Shown here one piece after another: positions 16,552 through 24,992 of a stretch of 64,000 nt of DNA (positions within the stretch are counted from its first letter, which is position 1; each line of letters starts with the position of its first letter). The DNA comes from a bacterium (GTDB lineage: Bacteria; Hydrothermota; UBA3073; JACQXS01; JAGMCI01), in NCBI GenBank assembly GCA_030018315.1, contig JASEGA010000007.1, positions 1 through 64,000 on the forward strand. The letters run 5' to 3'. The position numbers and the translations under genes were made by a program. Below the pieces are notes generated by a model. It saw only the letters and a program-made list of their open reading frames with translations, made no database searches and was not told where the DNA came from.

Positions 16552-17091
16552 TCACCTTCCTTTTTTTGTTACACTGTATGCTGTGGCGATAAACTCTGCT
16601 TCTAATGTTTTATCTGGTTTACCGGAAGACATAAGTCTAATTTTATCCACATTTACAAGCCTTTGTAAACCAGCTACCCTTGATAAAAAATTACCAAGCT
16701 CATGATACCCTGCGCTCACTTTTATTTGAATTGGGTTCTCGTTGTAAAACTCACGTGGGACTGGAGTTAATGGTTTAAATAGGATGAAACTAACATTGCT
16801 TAGTCTACCGGCTTCAGCCATACCACGAAGTAATCCAGGCATCTCTTTTTCTTCAGGTAAATACTCTTCAAATATCTCCCATTGAGAAGATAATGAATCA
16901 AAAGCCACTTTCACACTCTTATACCTCTCTATTAAATTCTTTGATCTCTCAAGTGCTTTAGACACTTGCGCATACTTTTGGTTAAGCTCACGTATTTGTG
17001 CAGCTCTTGGTCTAAATAAAACAGTGAAAAATGCAAAAAATATTACAACCACTAAAACACACGCAAATAAAATGCGACGCGGTCTCGTCAT
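16552..17091 (-). CDS. pilO: Type IV pilus inner-membrane protein PilO
   Basis: The 179-residue protein has one transmembrane helix (9-27), a coiled coil (about 33-65) and a PilO-type ferredoxin-like periplasmic domain (MPGLLRGMAEAGRLSNVSF, PIQIKVSAGYHELGNFLSRVAG). PilO pairs with PilN to form the alignment subcomplex across the inner membrane. The pilN part is fused to pilM further upstream. Three unrelated surface-protein genes separate the two. Confidence 0.9.
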   Translation of the reverse strand: MTRPRRILFACVLVVVIFFAFFTVLFRPRAAQIRELNQKYAQVSKALERSKNLIERYKSVKVAFDSLSSQWEIFEEYLPEEKEMPGLLRGMAEAGRLSNVSFILFKPLTPVPREFYNENPIQIKVSAGYHELGNFLSRVAGLQRLVNVDKIRLMSSGKPDKTLEAEFIATAYSVTKKGR

Positions 17092-17095
17092 TTAC

Positions 17096-17584
17096 CTACT
17101 CCCCTGCAAACCACATAAGTGCTATAGGCCATAATCTGAATTCTTTACCTCTTGCAAGAGTTATACCGCCTCCATAGTCGTAGTATTTTCCACCTTTATA
17201 CACACAAAGTACCCTAACATCAGCATAATAAACATACTCATAACTACTACCACATTGTGTATGTCCTAAATACACAGGTATACTAAATAGACCTGTTGAA
17301 TCAGTGTACCCTATAATATCTGGCCCCCTATAAGGAATAGCAGATGCGATGTCAGGTTCAACAAAGACTTGTACACTCTCAACTGGGTTATAAAAATCCC
17401 ATTTTGTGTATTCCCATACTGAATCTACAAACACAGAGTCTGTTGGTACTGCATATTCGTATATATAGGCAGATACAACTGCATTATCTGTATCCAGTGG
17501 CTTCTGTTCGCATCCAGTAATAAGTAGTAAACTTAGAAGTAAGAGTACCCCTATACAATAAGGAATTAAGTATTTAATATTCAT
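17096..17584 (-). CDS. Small predicted lipoprotein in the pilus operon
   Basis: I start the gene at the ATG at 17584, which has a strong SD (GGAGG, 7 nt upstream) and gives a clean lipoprotein signal ending LLITGC. A longer frame from 17611 would begin inside a palindrome. The 162-residue product has a beta-rich body (VQVFVEPDIASAIPYRGP, YTDSTGLFSIPVYLG, YYADVRVLCVYKGGKYY) that looks like a small Ig/carboxypeptidase-regulatory-type fold. I do not recognise a family. It ends 4 nt before pilO, so it is likely part of the pilus transcript. Confidence 0.7.
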   Translation of the reverse strand: MNIKYLIPYCIGVLLLLSLLLITGCEQKPLDTDNAVVSAYIYEYAVPTDSVFVDSVWEYTKWDFYNPVESVQVFVEPDIASAIPYRGPDIIGYTDSTGLFSIPVYLGHTQCGSSYEYVYYADVRVLCVYKGGKYYDYGGGITLARGKEFRLWPIALMWFAGE

Positions 17585-17600
17585 ATTTCCTCCATTGTAG

Positions 17601-17620
17601 GGACACGCCATGGCGTGTCC
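17601..17620. repeat. Perfect 20-bp palindrome between two lipoprotein genes
   Basis: GGACACGCCA followed by its exact complement TGGCGTGTCC. It is intergenic and has no T run on either side. Confidence 0.7.
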
Positions 17621-17626
17621 ATGTAA

Positions 17627-19570
17627 TTAATAAATCTCACCATAGACTGCCGCGCTGGCATTGCCATTATCACTTGTTACATCAACTAATATTTTTGACC
17701 TCCTTAAGTTTACTGTATCAGGCTCATCATCCCAAAGCGAGAAACTAAATTGAGTCCAAGCCGGGGACTGGGTATCAGGAATCTTAACATCTATGTCACC
17801 CCTCAGCTCACCCGCTGTAGCACTTACTTGTATAGCTGTGCCTCCAGTTAGTGGATTACCATTTATATCTCGCAATGTATATATGAAACTTGCATTCCCA
17901 GCATTTGGGATGTTGAAGCTATCTGGCAAAAGTTTAAGCATAGTATCATGTGACCAAAGAACTCTTACAGAATCCTTAATAGTACTACCATTCCCATCTA
18001 TTGTCCAGCCATAAACATAAAATAGACCAGTTAATGGCCAAGGTGCACATGAGATAAGGGTATTGGATGTGATGCCATTTGAGGTAACACCTGAACCTGG
18101 CTGAATTATACCACACTGTGTAGTAAACCAGACTATGGTATTGTCCGGTACAGGGTTACCGTATTGGTCACCAACATAGGCTGTAATTATATCTTCAACT
18201 CCAGCATACCATAGTGCATAAAGATTGCGTTTCTCAGTTGCAAGCGAAAAATGTTCCTGAACTGGTGGACCACCAAGTATGACTATCCTGACCGGACTTG
18301 ATGAGATACTTGTCCCTTGTACACTAGCTACGATTCTAACTGGACCAGAAATTGTGCCACTGTTAAGATGAGTAGTAACTAAAGCCAGGCTCTCAGTAGA
18401 TGCAGAAGTAGGCCAAAGATATTCACCACCACCCGGACCACCTACAATTGCGAAATCAACTGTCTTTATGCCACTAACTGGGTTGCCTTCACGGTCCCTA
18501 ACCTGAAAAATAATAGTGGAAGTCTCATTAGAGCCAGTCCCATGTACATAGATTGATGTGTAATCAATCCAATAGACAACAACACTGGCTGGTACTGTAT
18601 CACCTACTACTGTAAAGGTAAGAAGAACACTATCCTTCACAATAGGACTATACCAAGCTTTAACTATAGCTACACCCGGTACGGCACTACTCGTTAAGAC
18701 TGCAAATGCATTACCAACAGAATCGGTACTATCCACTGGTGTTATTGTGCCCAAATTAGTTGAAAAATTAATTACAAAACCGGGTGCCGGATTATTATTC
18801 GTATACCTAAGATTTGCAGTTATAATTGAAGTACTGATTCCATCTGCTGGAATACTTGAAGGCTCTGCTGTCATAGAGTATATATATAAATCGGTATCAC
18901 TCACTGTAAACTCCACTTGAATACTATCCCTTACTGTTTGACTATACCAAGCCTTAACAAAGGCTGTACCTGGGGTAGTTCCACTTGTCAAGATTGCAAA
19001 GGCGTTACCAGTAGAATCAGTAGTGTCTATCTGTGTTATCGTACCTAAATCAGTTGAAAAATTGATTACAAAGCCGGGTGCCGGATTATTATTAGCCTGG
19101 TATTTGACATTTGCAGTTATAGTTGATGTGTAACTACCGCCTGCTGGAATACTTGGAGGGTCAGCTGTTAAGGAATATATGTATACCTCACCAGTTATAG
19201 AAGTAAATTGAACATAAATTGACTTAAGTTTGTTACCACAAGAGGCATCTACTCTTGCCATACCAGCAATCGTACCACTGGTAAGAGTAGCAGTAGCTAC
19301 TCCATTAGAGTCAGTTGTATCAGGAGTAGTTATTTTCCCTAAACTTGTAATAAACTTAACTTCTAACCCATCAGCTGGTCTACCATCCGAATATTTAACT
19401 GTTGCAGTTATTATTGAACTACTTGCCCCATCTGCAGGTATGCTATCAGGCTCTGCTACAAGAGACAAAATATTTATGACAGGAGCTGGCGCCACTGTTG
19501 GTGGCTTCTTCTCGCACCCTACAAAAGTTATAATAAGAGCACAAAGACTAAAAAACCATTTCCGTAACAT
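17627..19570 (-). CDS. Lipoprotein with tandem invasin/Big_1-like Ig domains
   Basis: The 647-residue protein starts with a lipoprotein signal (ITFVGC, cysteine near 19). It then has three close repeats of about 97 residues (roughly 33-125, 130-225, 229-320), each with the bacterial Ig-like (Big_1/invasin) pattern: AEPDSIPADG, SSIITATVKY, G.ITTPDTTDSNGVA.A.LTSGT..G. Two or three more divergent Ig-like domains follow. Such proteins usually extend adhesive or structural domains from the outer surface. It lies within the pilus operon, between a T9SS protein and a small lipoprotein, and could cooperate with the pilus; that link is inferred only from position. Confidence 0.82.
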   Translation of the reverse strand: MLRKWFFSLCALIITFVGCEKKPPTVAPAPVINILSLVAEPDSIPADGASSSIITATVKYSDGRPADGLEVKFITSLGKITTPDTTDSNGVATATLTSGTIAGMARVDASCGNKLKSIYVQFTSITGEVYIYSLTADPPSIPAGGSYTSTITANVKYQANNNPAPGFVINFSTDLGTITQIDTTDSTGNAFAILTSGTTPGTAFVKAWYSQTVRDSIQVEFTVSDTDLYIYSMTAEPSSIPADGISTSIITANLRYTNNNPAPGFVINFSTNLGTITPVDSTDSVGNAFAVLTSSAVPGVAIVKAWYSPIVKDSVLLTFTVVGDTVPASVVVYWIDYTSIYVHGTGSNETSTIIFQVRDREGNPVSGIKTVDFAIVGGPGGGEYLWPTSASTESLALVTTHLNSGTISGPVRIVASVQGTSISSSPVRIVILGGPPVQEHFSLATEKRNLYALWYAGVEDIITAYVGDQYGNPVPDNTIVWFTTQCGIIQPGSGVTSNGITSNTLISCAPWPLTGLFYVYGWTIDGNGSTIKDSVRVLWSHDTMLKLLPDSFNIPNAGNASFIYTLRDINGNPLTGGTAIQVSATAGELRGDIDVKIPDTQSPAWTQFSFSLWDDEPDTVNLRRSKILVDVTSDNGNASAAVYGEIY

Positions 19571-19602
19571 AATACCCCCTATTCTTATGCATAAATTTTA
19601 CA

Positions 19603-20379
19603 TCATCTTATCATAATCAATTTCTTTGTCACTGTGTAATAGCCTGCTTCAAACTTTGCAAAATAAATGCCAGCCGGATAGTCTTTAGCGTTCCATTTTA
19701 CTGTATAATACCCTAGCTCTTTTTCTCCATTGACCAGTGTCTCCACTAACCTACCACTTGCATCGTAAATCTTCAAATTTACTATTCCCTTTTTAGGTAG
19801 GGCAAATCTAATTTTAGCTTCTGAACCAAATGGATTGGGATAGCTCTGATAAAGAGTAAACGATACTGGGAACTCAATAGAATTTTTCCCTTCCGAAAGT
19901 CTCTGGGTGGTAGAAAAGATAATAGGTAATCCTACGTTGCCACTGTATACAGCTATGCTATCTTTTCTCATATCAATAGTATCTGCAAGCGTGACTGTGC
20001 CAAAAGTAGGCAAATCTTCTGGACTCCAAAAAAGTGAGTCAATAACACTATGAACTATCACCAGTTCCCAAAGAATAAATGTATCTATGGAAGATCTAAC
20101 ATCTATATCCATACTATAAGGTAGGTTAACGGTATCCTCTATAGAATAAAAGTAAGCATCAAATTCACCAGGTGGCGCAGGAGGATGAATTACATCCAAA
20201 CCTTGGTCATAGAGGTCAGTTCCATTTGGATCAGTTGCAAAAGTAAGAATGTATGAGATACTATCTCCTTTTATAGTCACAGACACCGCCCAAGTAAATG
20301 GGAATACAGCGCTCGGCGCTAACAGACAAGACATCAAAACTGAGCAAACTCCAAACCCAATTCTAAATAAAACTTTCAT
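19603..20379 (-). CDS. Small T9SS-sorted secreted protein
   Basis: The 258-residue protein has a signal peptide (about 1-30) and a beta-rich body (FATDPNGTDLYDQGLDV, FDAYFYSIEDTVNLPYSMD). It ends with a T9SS type A sorting domain (YQSYPNPFGSEAKIRFALP, LKIYDASGRLVETLVNGE, AGIYFAKFE, TKKLIMI). Unlike the large cargo proteins in this window, its sorting domain carries no heptamer insertions. It stands between the pilM-pilN gene and the Ig-domain lipoprotein. Confidence 0.85.
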   Translation of the reverse strand: MKVLFRIGFGVCSVLMSCLLAPSAVFPFTWAVSVTIKGDSISYILTFATDPNGTDLYDQGLDVIHPPAPPGEFDAYFYSIEDTVNLPYSMDIDVRSSIDTFILWELVIVHSVIDSLFWSPEDLPTFGTVTLADTIDMRKDSIAVYSGNVGLPIIFSTTQRLSEGKNSIEFPVSFTLYQSYPNPFGSEAKIRFALPKKGIVNLKIYDASGRLVETLVNGEKELGYYTVKWNAKDYPAGIYFAKFEAGYYTVTKKLIMIR

Positions 20380-20564
20380 GTAAGTCTCCTCGTTATTCCA
20401 ATTATAATTAACCCTTAAATTTTTATTTTCCTCATCTATTTTTATTGCACTCCTTTGGTCATCACTCTAGGGCTCTACCCAGATTCTCACTCATGGATTG
20501 ATTGTAAGTGTCACACCCTCACCCCTTGGTTTCCTTTTAGCTATCATCTTTTCTGCCCCTATTC

Positions 20565-22226
20565 TTATTCTTTAAATCTTGCCTTTATCTCAAACTCTAT
20601 TGTCTCAATACCTGAAATTTCGCCCCTCTGTGTATAAGATAGGTTGACATCGCTAAAATTGGGCACTTGTTCAAGTCTTTGCATGAATTCAGATACTGCA
20701 AAGTTTGAAGTTGTAATTCCACGAATTAAAATGTTAATCCCAAAAGTATCTACAGACTCCTCATTTAAAGCTACAAGCCAAGTGTATCGTGGTAGTAAAC
20801 GGTTTAACTCGTCTAATAATTTAATTCTCGCATACCTGTGTTTACTTAAGTCTTGTACAACTTTTATCTTGGTTGATAACTCATTTTCTTTACTTATTAA
20901 ACTACGCACTAAATCTGCTTTATCTGTCATTGATGCCTGCTGTAGCTCCATATCCTTAATTTCGCCTTCAATCCTATTCTGTTTTTTTACTATACCAAAT
21001 CCTATAAGACTGAGAATTACTAAAGCAACAATAGAGCTGTAAAATGGGAGTCCTGTATCAATTGCCTCTATAATTTTATTCCTTTCTTTTATTCTTTCCT
21101 CAAATGGTAAAAGGTTAACTCCAAGGGTCTCAAGTTTTGATATAGCTAAGCCAATGGCAATATCAAAAGTATGAGGAGATTTAGGTGGTTCAGTGGCACA
21201 TTCTATCAACTTTAATGGATTGCCAATCTCGCAGTGAGTATTAAACTTTTCAGCAAAAGCTTCCTTTATTCCGGGAATGTCAGCCCCGCCTCCCCCTAAG
21301 ATAACTCCGCTCCGCTCTGGAATCTCGGGTAGTATCCGTTCCGCCCTACTTAATAACCTTTTTAAAGTGCTACTTATTGCCTTAGAGACATCCTTTGGTT
21401 TTACATCTTTAATTTCCTCACCATGGAGGACACGTGCTGCTTCAGCATAACTAATTCCACATACTCTCTGAATTTCCTCAGTAAAAGAACGAACACCAAT
21501 AGGAATATCATCGTCAAAGAAATAGCCCCTATTCTTAACGATTGTCATCAATGTATGTTCAAACCCAATATTGACCAAAAGGAAGGCACCCTCATCTTTT
21601 ATATAGTCATTCACTTGATAAACGGACTGAAGTGCAAATGGAGCTATATCAATATTATATGGTAAAAGTTCAGTATCTTTTATAACATCTATTAGGGGAT
21701 AAAGGACCTCATTTTTTGCACCTGTAAGTACAAATTCGAGGCGTTCTTTCTCTTCCTTTAATTTCTTATAATCAGTAACAACTTCTTTAAGGTCAAAGGG
21801 AATATTTTCTTTGATAAGCTTTTGAACTAAAGTTGGAACTTCTCTACGTTTAGTGAATTTGGTCTCAAGTCTTTTAAGAATAACATCCTTGCCGGATACG
21901 ATGAGTGAGATTTTTGTCTCTTTAAGGTCGCTACTCTTAACTAAGTTTCTTATGTTTTCAATAAGGGTTTCGCGGTCCATAAACTCACGGTCTACAATTA
22001 CACCAAATGGTAATTCTACTACTCCATATTTTTCAAGTAAATAACCCTTTTGAGTTTTCTTCACTTGAGCAAGTTTTATATAACGTGTCCCAATATCTAA
22101 TCCAACGCATACCCGCCTGGGAGTTAAAGGCCTCTTCAAGAATCCGAATGCTGACCTAAACTTGGATGTAAACACTCCCGCCTTGACTCGGCGAGGCAGG
22201 CCTAATTTAGGTAATTCCAATCTCAT
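20565..22226 (-). CDS. PilM-PilN fusion protein
   Basis: The first 350 residues are PilM, an actin-like ATPase of the pilus platform (VCVGLDIGTRYIKLAQVKK, LVNIGFEHTLMTIV, GVILGGGGADIPGIKEAF). From about 367 the chain reads LGVNLLPFEERIKER, the PilN N-terminal peptide that normally binds PilM in trans. A transmembrane helix (about 387-407), a coiled coil and a PilN periplasmic domain follow to residue 553. Separate PilM and PilN have about 350 and 190 residues, so this is a full-length fusion. The unusual N-terminal extension (1-38) includes PRRVKAGV, encoded by a 24-nt palindromic element. It overlaps the previous gene by 4 nt. Confidence 0.9.
   Translation of the reverse strand: MRLELPKLGLPRRVKAGVFTSKFRSAFGFLKRPLTPRRVCVGLDIGTRYIKLAQVKKTQKGYLLEKYGVVELPFGVIVDREFMDRETLIENIRNLVKSSDLKETKISLIVSGKDVILKRLETKFTKRREVPTLVQKLIKENIPFDLKEVVTDYKKLKEEKERLEFVLTGAKNEVLYPLIDVIKDTELLPYNIDIAPFALQSVYQVNDYIKDEGAFLLVNIGFEHTLMTIVKNRGYFFDDDIPIGVRSFTEEIQRVCGISYAEAARVLHGEEIKDVKPKDVSKAISSTLKRLLSRAERILPEIPERSGVILGGGGADIPGIKEAFAEKFNTHCEIGNPLKLIECATEPPKSPHTFDIAIGLAISKLETLGVNLLPFEERIKERNKIIEAIDTGLPFYSSIVALVILSLIGFGIVKKQNRIEGEIKDMELQQASMTDKADLVRSLISKENELSTKIKVVQDLSKHRYARIKLLDELNRLLPRYTWLVALNEESVDTFGINILIRGITTSNFAVSEFMQRLEQVPNFSDVNLSYTQRGEISGIETIEFEIKARFKE
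22177..22200 (-). repeat. 24-nt palindromic element (copy 2) inside the pilM-pilN gene
   Basis: Plus-strand sequence begins CCCGCCTTGACTCGG and ends CGAGGCAGG. It is 23/24 identical to copy 1 at 16500-16523, but in inverted orientation and read in a different frame (PRRVKAGV instead of ARLDSARQ). Confidence 0.8.
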
Positions 22227-23437
22227 TCTGTATATGGTTTTAAAACTAATCTCCGTTGTAATATTTTTTCAACTACCTCTTTTGTGATTGGTTCTTTTTC
22301 ATATCTTGAAAATGCTATAACCTCTTTTAAGACTCCCTCAAGCTCTCTCACATTAGTAGTTACCCTTTCAGCTATTAGAGACAGTATCTCGTTAGGTACT
22401 TTTGCACCTTTAGCTTTAAATTTTAGTATAGCAACACGAGTCTCGAGGTCTGGTGCCTCTATCTCTGCTATTAAGCCACCCTCAAACCTTGACCTAAGAC
22501 GCTGTGAAAGTGTTGAAAGCTCCTTTGGGGGGCGATCGGAAGTCACAACTATTTGCTTAGAGTTTTGAAAAAGTTCATTAAATATATGAAAGAACTGTTG
22601 CTGCGCAACCTCATCACCAGCAATAAGTCCAATATCGTCTATTAGCAGTATATCAATTGCTTTATATTGGTCTTTAAATTCATCCATCCTCTTTGACTCA
22701 ATTGCAGCTCTGAGTTCTTCTACAAATCTATCAGATGAGTAAAATAGAACCTTTCTTGATTGCTGTCTTTCAATCATATAATTCCATATAGAAACTAAAA
22801 GATGGGTCTTACCCAATCCTATATCTGAATATATAAAAAATGGATTGCTGTCATCTGAATAAGTTCTTGCAACTGATAAAGCTACAGAATAAGCAAAGTC
22901 ATTGCACTTACCTGTTACAAAGTTTTCAAAAGTGTATTTCTTAAGAAGCGAAGGAATTGGAGGAGCCATCTTTGATATCAGAGTAGCTTTGTGCATCTCT
23001 TCTTCTGGTAAACTTGGTCCATAATACTTTGTAAGGGCGCTCTCAATGTCGCTCTTCTTTGCTACAAAAGGAAAAACATCAAGATAAACTGATTTGCGTA
23101 AATTTGACATAGCTTCCCTATCCAATGGATTCGTCATCACTACAGCTAATGAAGTGTCTGATTGTCTCACTGGTATAATAAAAAAACGCTTCGCAATCCA
23201 AGATGGGACAAGCTTCATTGCCTCAGGGCTCATCTTTAACTCGTTCAAATCAAGTATATGATAGTGAAACTTACGTGAAAGTAACGTAATTAAACTCTCC
23301 TCAGTAAAATAACCGAGTCTTACTAAATTCTCTTCCGTATCACCACCCTCTTTCCACTGACGACTTATAGCCTCATCAAGTTGTTCACGTGTTATAATTC
23401 CAAGTTCAAGTAATGTGCCTATAAAAGACTCTGCCAT
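22223..23437 (-). CDS. MshEN domain - DnaA-type AAA+ ATPase fusion in pilus operon
   Basis: Residues 1-140 match the MshEN/T2SSE N-terminal domain of pilus ATPases (FIGTLLELGIITREQLDEAI, then the FFIIPVRQSDTSLAVVMTNPLD segment). Residues 166-400 match domain III of DnaA: YTFENFVTGKCNDFAY, Walker A SDIGLGKTH (about 204-212), Walker B ILLIDDIGLI (about 262-271), sensor 1 TSDRPPKEL, box VII RLRSRFEGG (about 315), sensor 2 VRELEG (about 361). The DnaA DNA-binding domain IV is absent and the first glycine of the P-loop is serine. It is not chromosomal DnaA and has no PilB motor domain. It overlaps pilM-pilN by 4 nt and lies 1 nt after the TPR gene. Its function is unknown; a nucleotide-dependent regulator or assembly factor of the pilus is plausible. 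Confidence 0.85.
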   Translation of the reverse strand: MAESFIGTLLELGIITREQLDEAISRQWKEGGDTEENLVRLGYFTEESLITLLSRKFHYHILDLNELKMSPEAMKLVPSWIAKRFFIIPVRQSDTSLAVVMTNPLDREAMSNLRKSVYLDVFPFVAKKSDIESALTKYYGPSLPEEEMHKATLISKMAPPIPSLLKKYTFENFVTGKCNDFAYSVALSVARTYSDDSNPFFIYSDIGLGKTHLLVSIWNYMIERQQSRKVLFYSSDRFVEELRAAIESKRMDEFKDQYKAIDILLIDDIGLIAGDEVAQQQFFHIFNELFQNSKQIVVTSDRPPKELSTLSQRLRSRFEGGLIAEIEAPDLETRVAILKFKAKGAKVPNEILSLIAERVTTNVRELEGVLKEVIAFSRYEKEPITKEVVEKILQRRLVLKPYTE

Positions 23438-23438
23438 C

Positions 23439-24494
23439 TCACATCTGCCTTAATTTACTTAACCTATCCTTAACATCTTTGTATGAAATGTTATAAAGAT
23501 AGACTTCCTCAAATGCATGTAGCGCATTATCATGGTCTCCAAGTGACTCGTAAGCCCTTCCAAGTCCATACTGAAGCTCAATGTAATTCTTTGAAGTCTT
23601 ACCCCCTTCTTCAATTGCCTGCTTAAATGCATTTACAGCAAGCTTGGCTTCACCTTTTTCCAAAAAGCAATAACCAAGCTCACATAAAGCCTTTTGCCGA
23701 AAGGAGTCAATAGTTGAGGCAAGTTGAAGCTCCCTTACAGATGCATCGTAAAAACCGAGCGCCCTGTATTCAATTCCTAATTTATAATGGTCTATTTGCT
23801 CAAGTTTTGAAAAATCGCTTGCTTTAATTTCATTTATTGCATGTAATAAAAACTGTACTTCTTTCTCATCTATCACTTGACGTGAGGGTTCAGCAATTGG
23901 AGTCTCACGCTCTGGCTTAATTTTAGTTTCCCTTATAAGTTCTGGCTTTTTAACTACCACTTTTGGCTCTGCAGGAAGAAGACCAAAAATTTTATCTAAC
24001 TCCTCTTCTCTTTGGTTTATTTCTGTATAAAGGCTTTTAAGCTTTGACTTAAGAGACTCATCATCTGCAAGCAAAGCGATAAGTTTTTTATATTTTTCTG
24101 GTTTCTTTTTAACTTCCTTTCTGTGTTTTGATAGCTTCGCATAACTTGTAAGTGAATCTATAGATTCGGTTAGTAAACCAACTTCTGCATAAAGCCTTGC
24201 TAAATCAAAGTAAACTTCAGTTGTGTTAAGACCAAGCCTTAATATCTTCTTACAAACTGCTATCCCATTTTCGTACAATCCGTCATTCTCGTAAAGCTCA
24301 ACTGCACGAAGATACTCAGAGATAGCACTATTTGAGTCTTCCATCTTTACATACACATCCCCAATAAGGTTATAGATATTTGGGTCATCACCTTTGGCAT
24401 CGAGTATCTCCCTATATAGAGAGATTGCCTTCTCCCATTCACACCTTGAAATATAAGCACGTGCCTCACGTTCGACTTGAATTCTATCAAGCAT
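23439..24494 (-). CDS. TPR-repeat protein heading the pilus operon
   Basis: The 351-residue protein has tetratricopeptide repeats in its first 110 residues (WEKAISLYREILDAKGDDPNIY, AISEYLRAVELYENDG) and again after 215 (YRALGFYDASVRELQLASTID, LAVNAFKQAIEEG, DNALHAFEEVYLYN). A charged proline-containing linker separates them (about 150-215). There is no signal peptide, so it is probably a cytoplasmic scaffold. It is the first gene of the operon, directly before the MshEN-DnaA gene, and may bind it or the PilM platform. That is inference from gene order. Confidence 0.8.
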   Translation of the reverse strand: MLDRIQVEREARAYISRCEWEKAISLYREILDAKGDDPNIYNLIGDVYVKMEDSNSAISEYLRAVELYENDGLYENGIAVCKKILRLGLNTTEVYFDLARLYAEVGLLTESIDSLTSYAKLSKHRKEVKKKPEKYKKLIALLADDESLKSKLKSLYTEINQREEELDKIFGLLPAEPKVVVKKPELIRETKIKPERETPIAEPSRQVIDEKEVQFLLHAINEIKASDFSKLEQIDHYKLGIEYRALGFYDASVRELQLASTIDSFRQKALCELGYCFLEKGEAKLAVNAFKQAIEEGGKTSKNYIELQYGLGRAYESLGDHDNALHAFEEVYLYNISYKDVKDRLSKLRQM

Positions 24495-24523
24495 TTATAT
24501 ATAGGGTATATGATTTATAACCA

Positions 24524-24552
24524 AAAATAACTCTTTTAGAAATAAATGTCAA
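24524..24552 (-). promoter_or_regulatory. Promoter of the pilus operon
   Basis: On the minus strand, TTGACA (24547-24552), a 17-nt spacer and TATTTT (24524-24529). It predicts a leader of about 22 nt before the ATG at 24494, without a clear SD. Confidence 0.55.
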
Positions 24553-24863
24553 GAATATAATATAAAAAAGTGTGAAAAAATGATGCCCTACTTTCTGAAA
24601 TGTGATATTATACAAAAGGGCGGAACCCGACAAGAAACGAAAAGAAGACATCATGAATAATTATACACCAGGGGGTGGATTTGCACAAGAAATTTTTTAA
24701 CTTTCTCTGCCCGGATAACAACAGAAATAGAAATAGAAGAAAAACGGGCGCTACCTGAAAAAGTAGAACACATAGAACGCTGATTTTACTTGCTTTGTTG
24801 AATAGATATTTTTGGCACCTTTAATTTTCAACCTCTGACTTGGTTTTAGACAATTTTGACCTT

Positions 24864-24890
24864 GTCATTCTGAACAAAGTGAAGAATCTC
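24864..24890 (+). repeat. Dispersed repeat, GTCATTCTGAAC...GAAGAATCTC type
   Basis: GTCATTCTGAACAAAGTG followed by AAGAATCTC. Its ends resemble those of the repeat at 2481 and 52806 (GTCATT ... GAA..AATCTC), but the centre differs. I know similar sequences as common scattered repeats in several bacterial groups. Confidence 0.5.
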
Positions 24891-24957
24891 ATAAATCGGT
24901 GTCAATCAAGGTGTTGCAAGTTTTGTAAAGCGAATTATTCAATAAAGCAAATTTTAC

Positions 24958-24986
24958 TTGACTTATTACTATTGACGATATATTAT
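24958..24986 (+). promoter_or_regulatory. Promoter of icd, probably leaderless
   Basis: TTGACT (24958-24963), a 17-nt spacer and TATTAT (24981-24986). The ATG at 24993 is 6 nt past the -10 box, which places the transcript start on the start codon. Confidence 0.7.
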
Positions 24987-24992
24987 GACACT

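Larger units (their letters stand above)
24495..24992. other. Intergenic region between the divergent pilus operon and icd
   Basis: This 498-nt gap holds the two divergent promoters and one dispersed repeat (24864-24890). The middle (about 24600-24790) has only short frames; GCCCG (about 24700) and CGGGC could pair over a long loop. I see no gene or known RNA there. It may be the remains of a decayed gene. Confidence 0.5.

Noticed and set aside
22223-23437. Chromosomal replication initiator dnaA
   Set aside because: DnaA domain IV and domain I are absent, an MshEN domain is present, and no DnaA boxes or oriC-like region are seen nearby.
24653-24697. Very short ORF (about 14 codons) in the gap before icd
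   Set aside because: No SD, promoter or similarity supports it.
24840-24992. A 51-codon N-terminal extension of icd
   Set aside because: It passes through a dispersed repeat (24864-24890) and the icd promoter, and the family begins at KIAVLPGDG.
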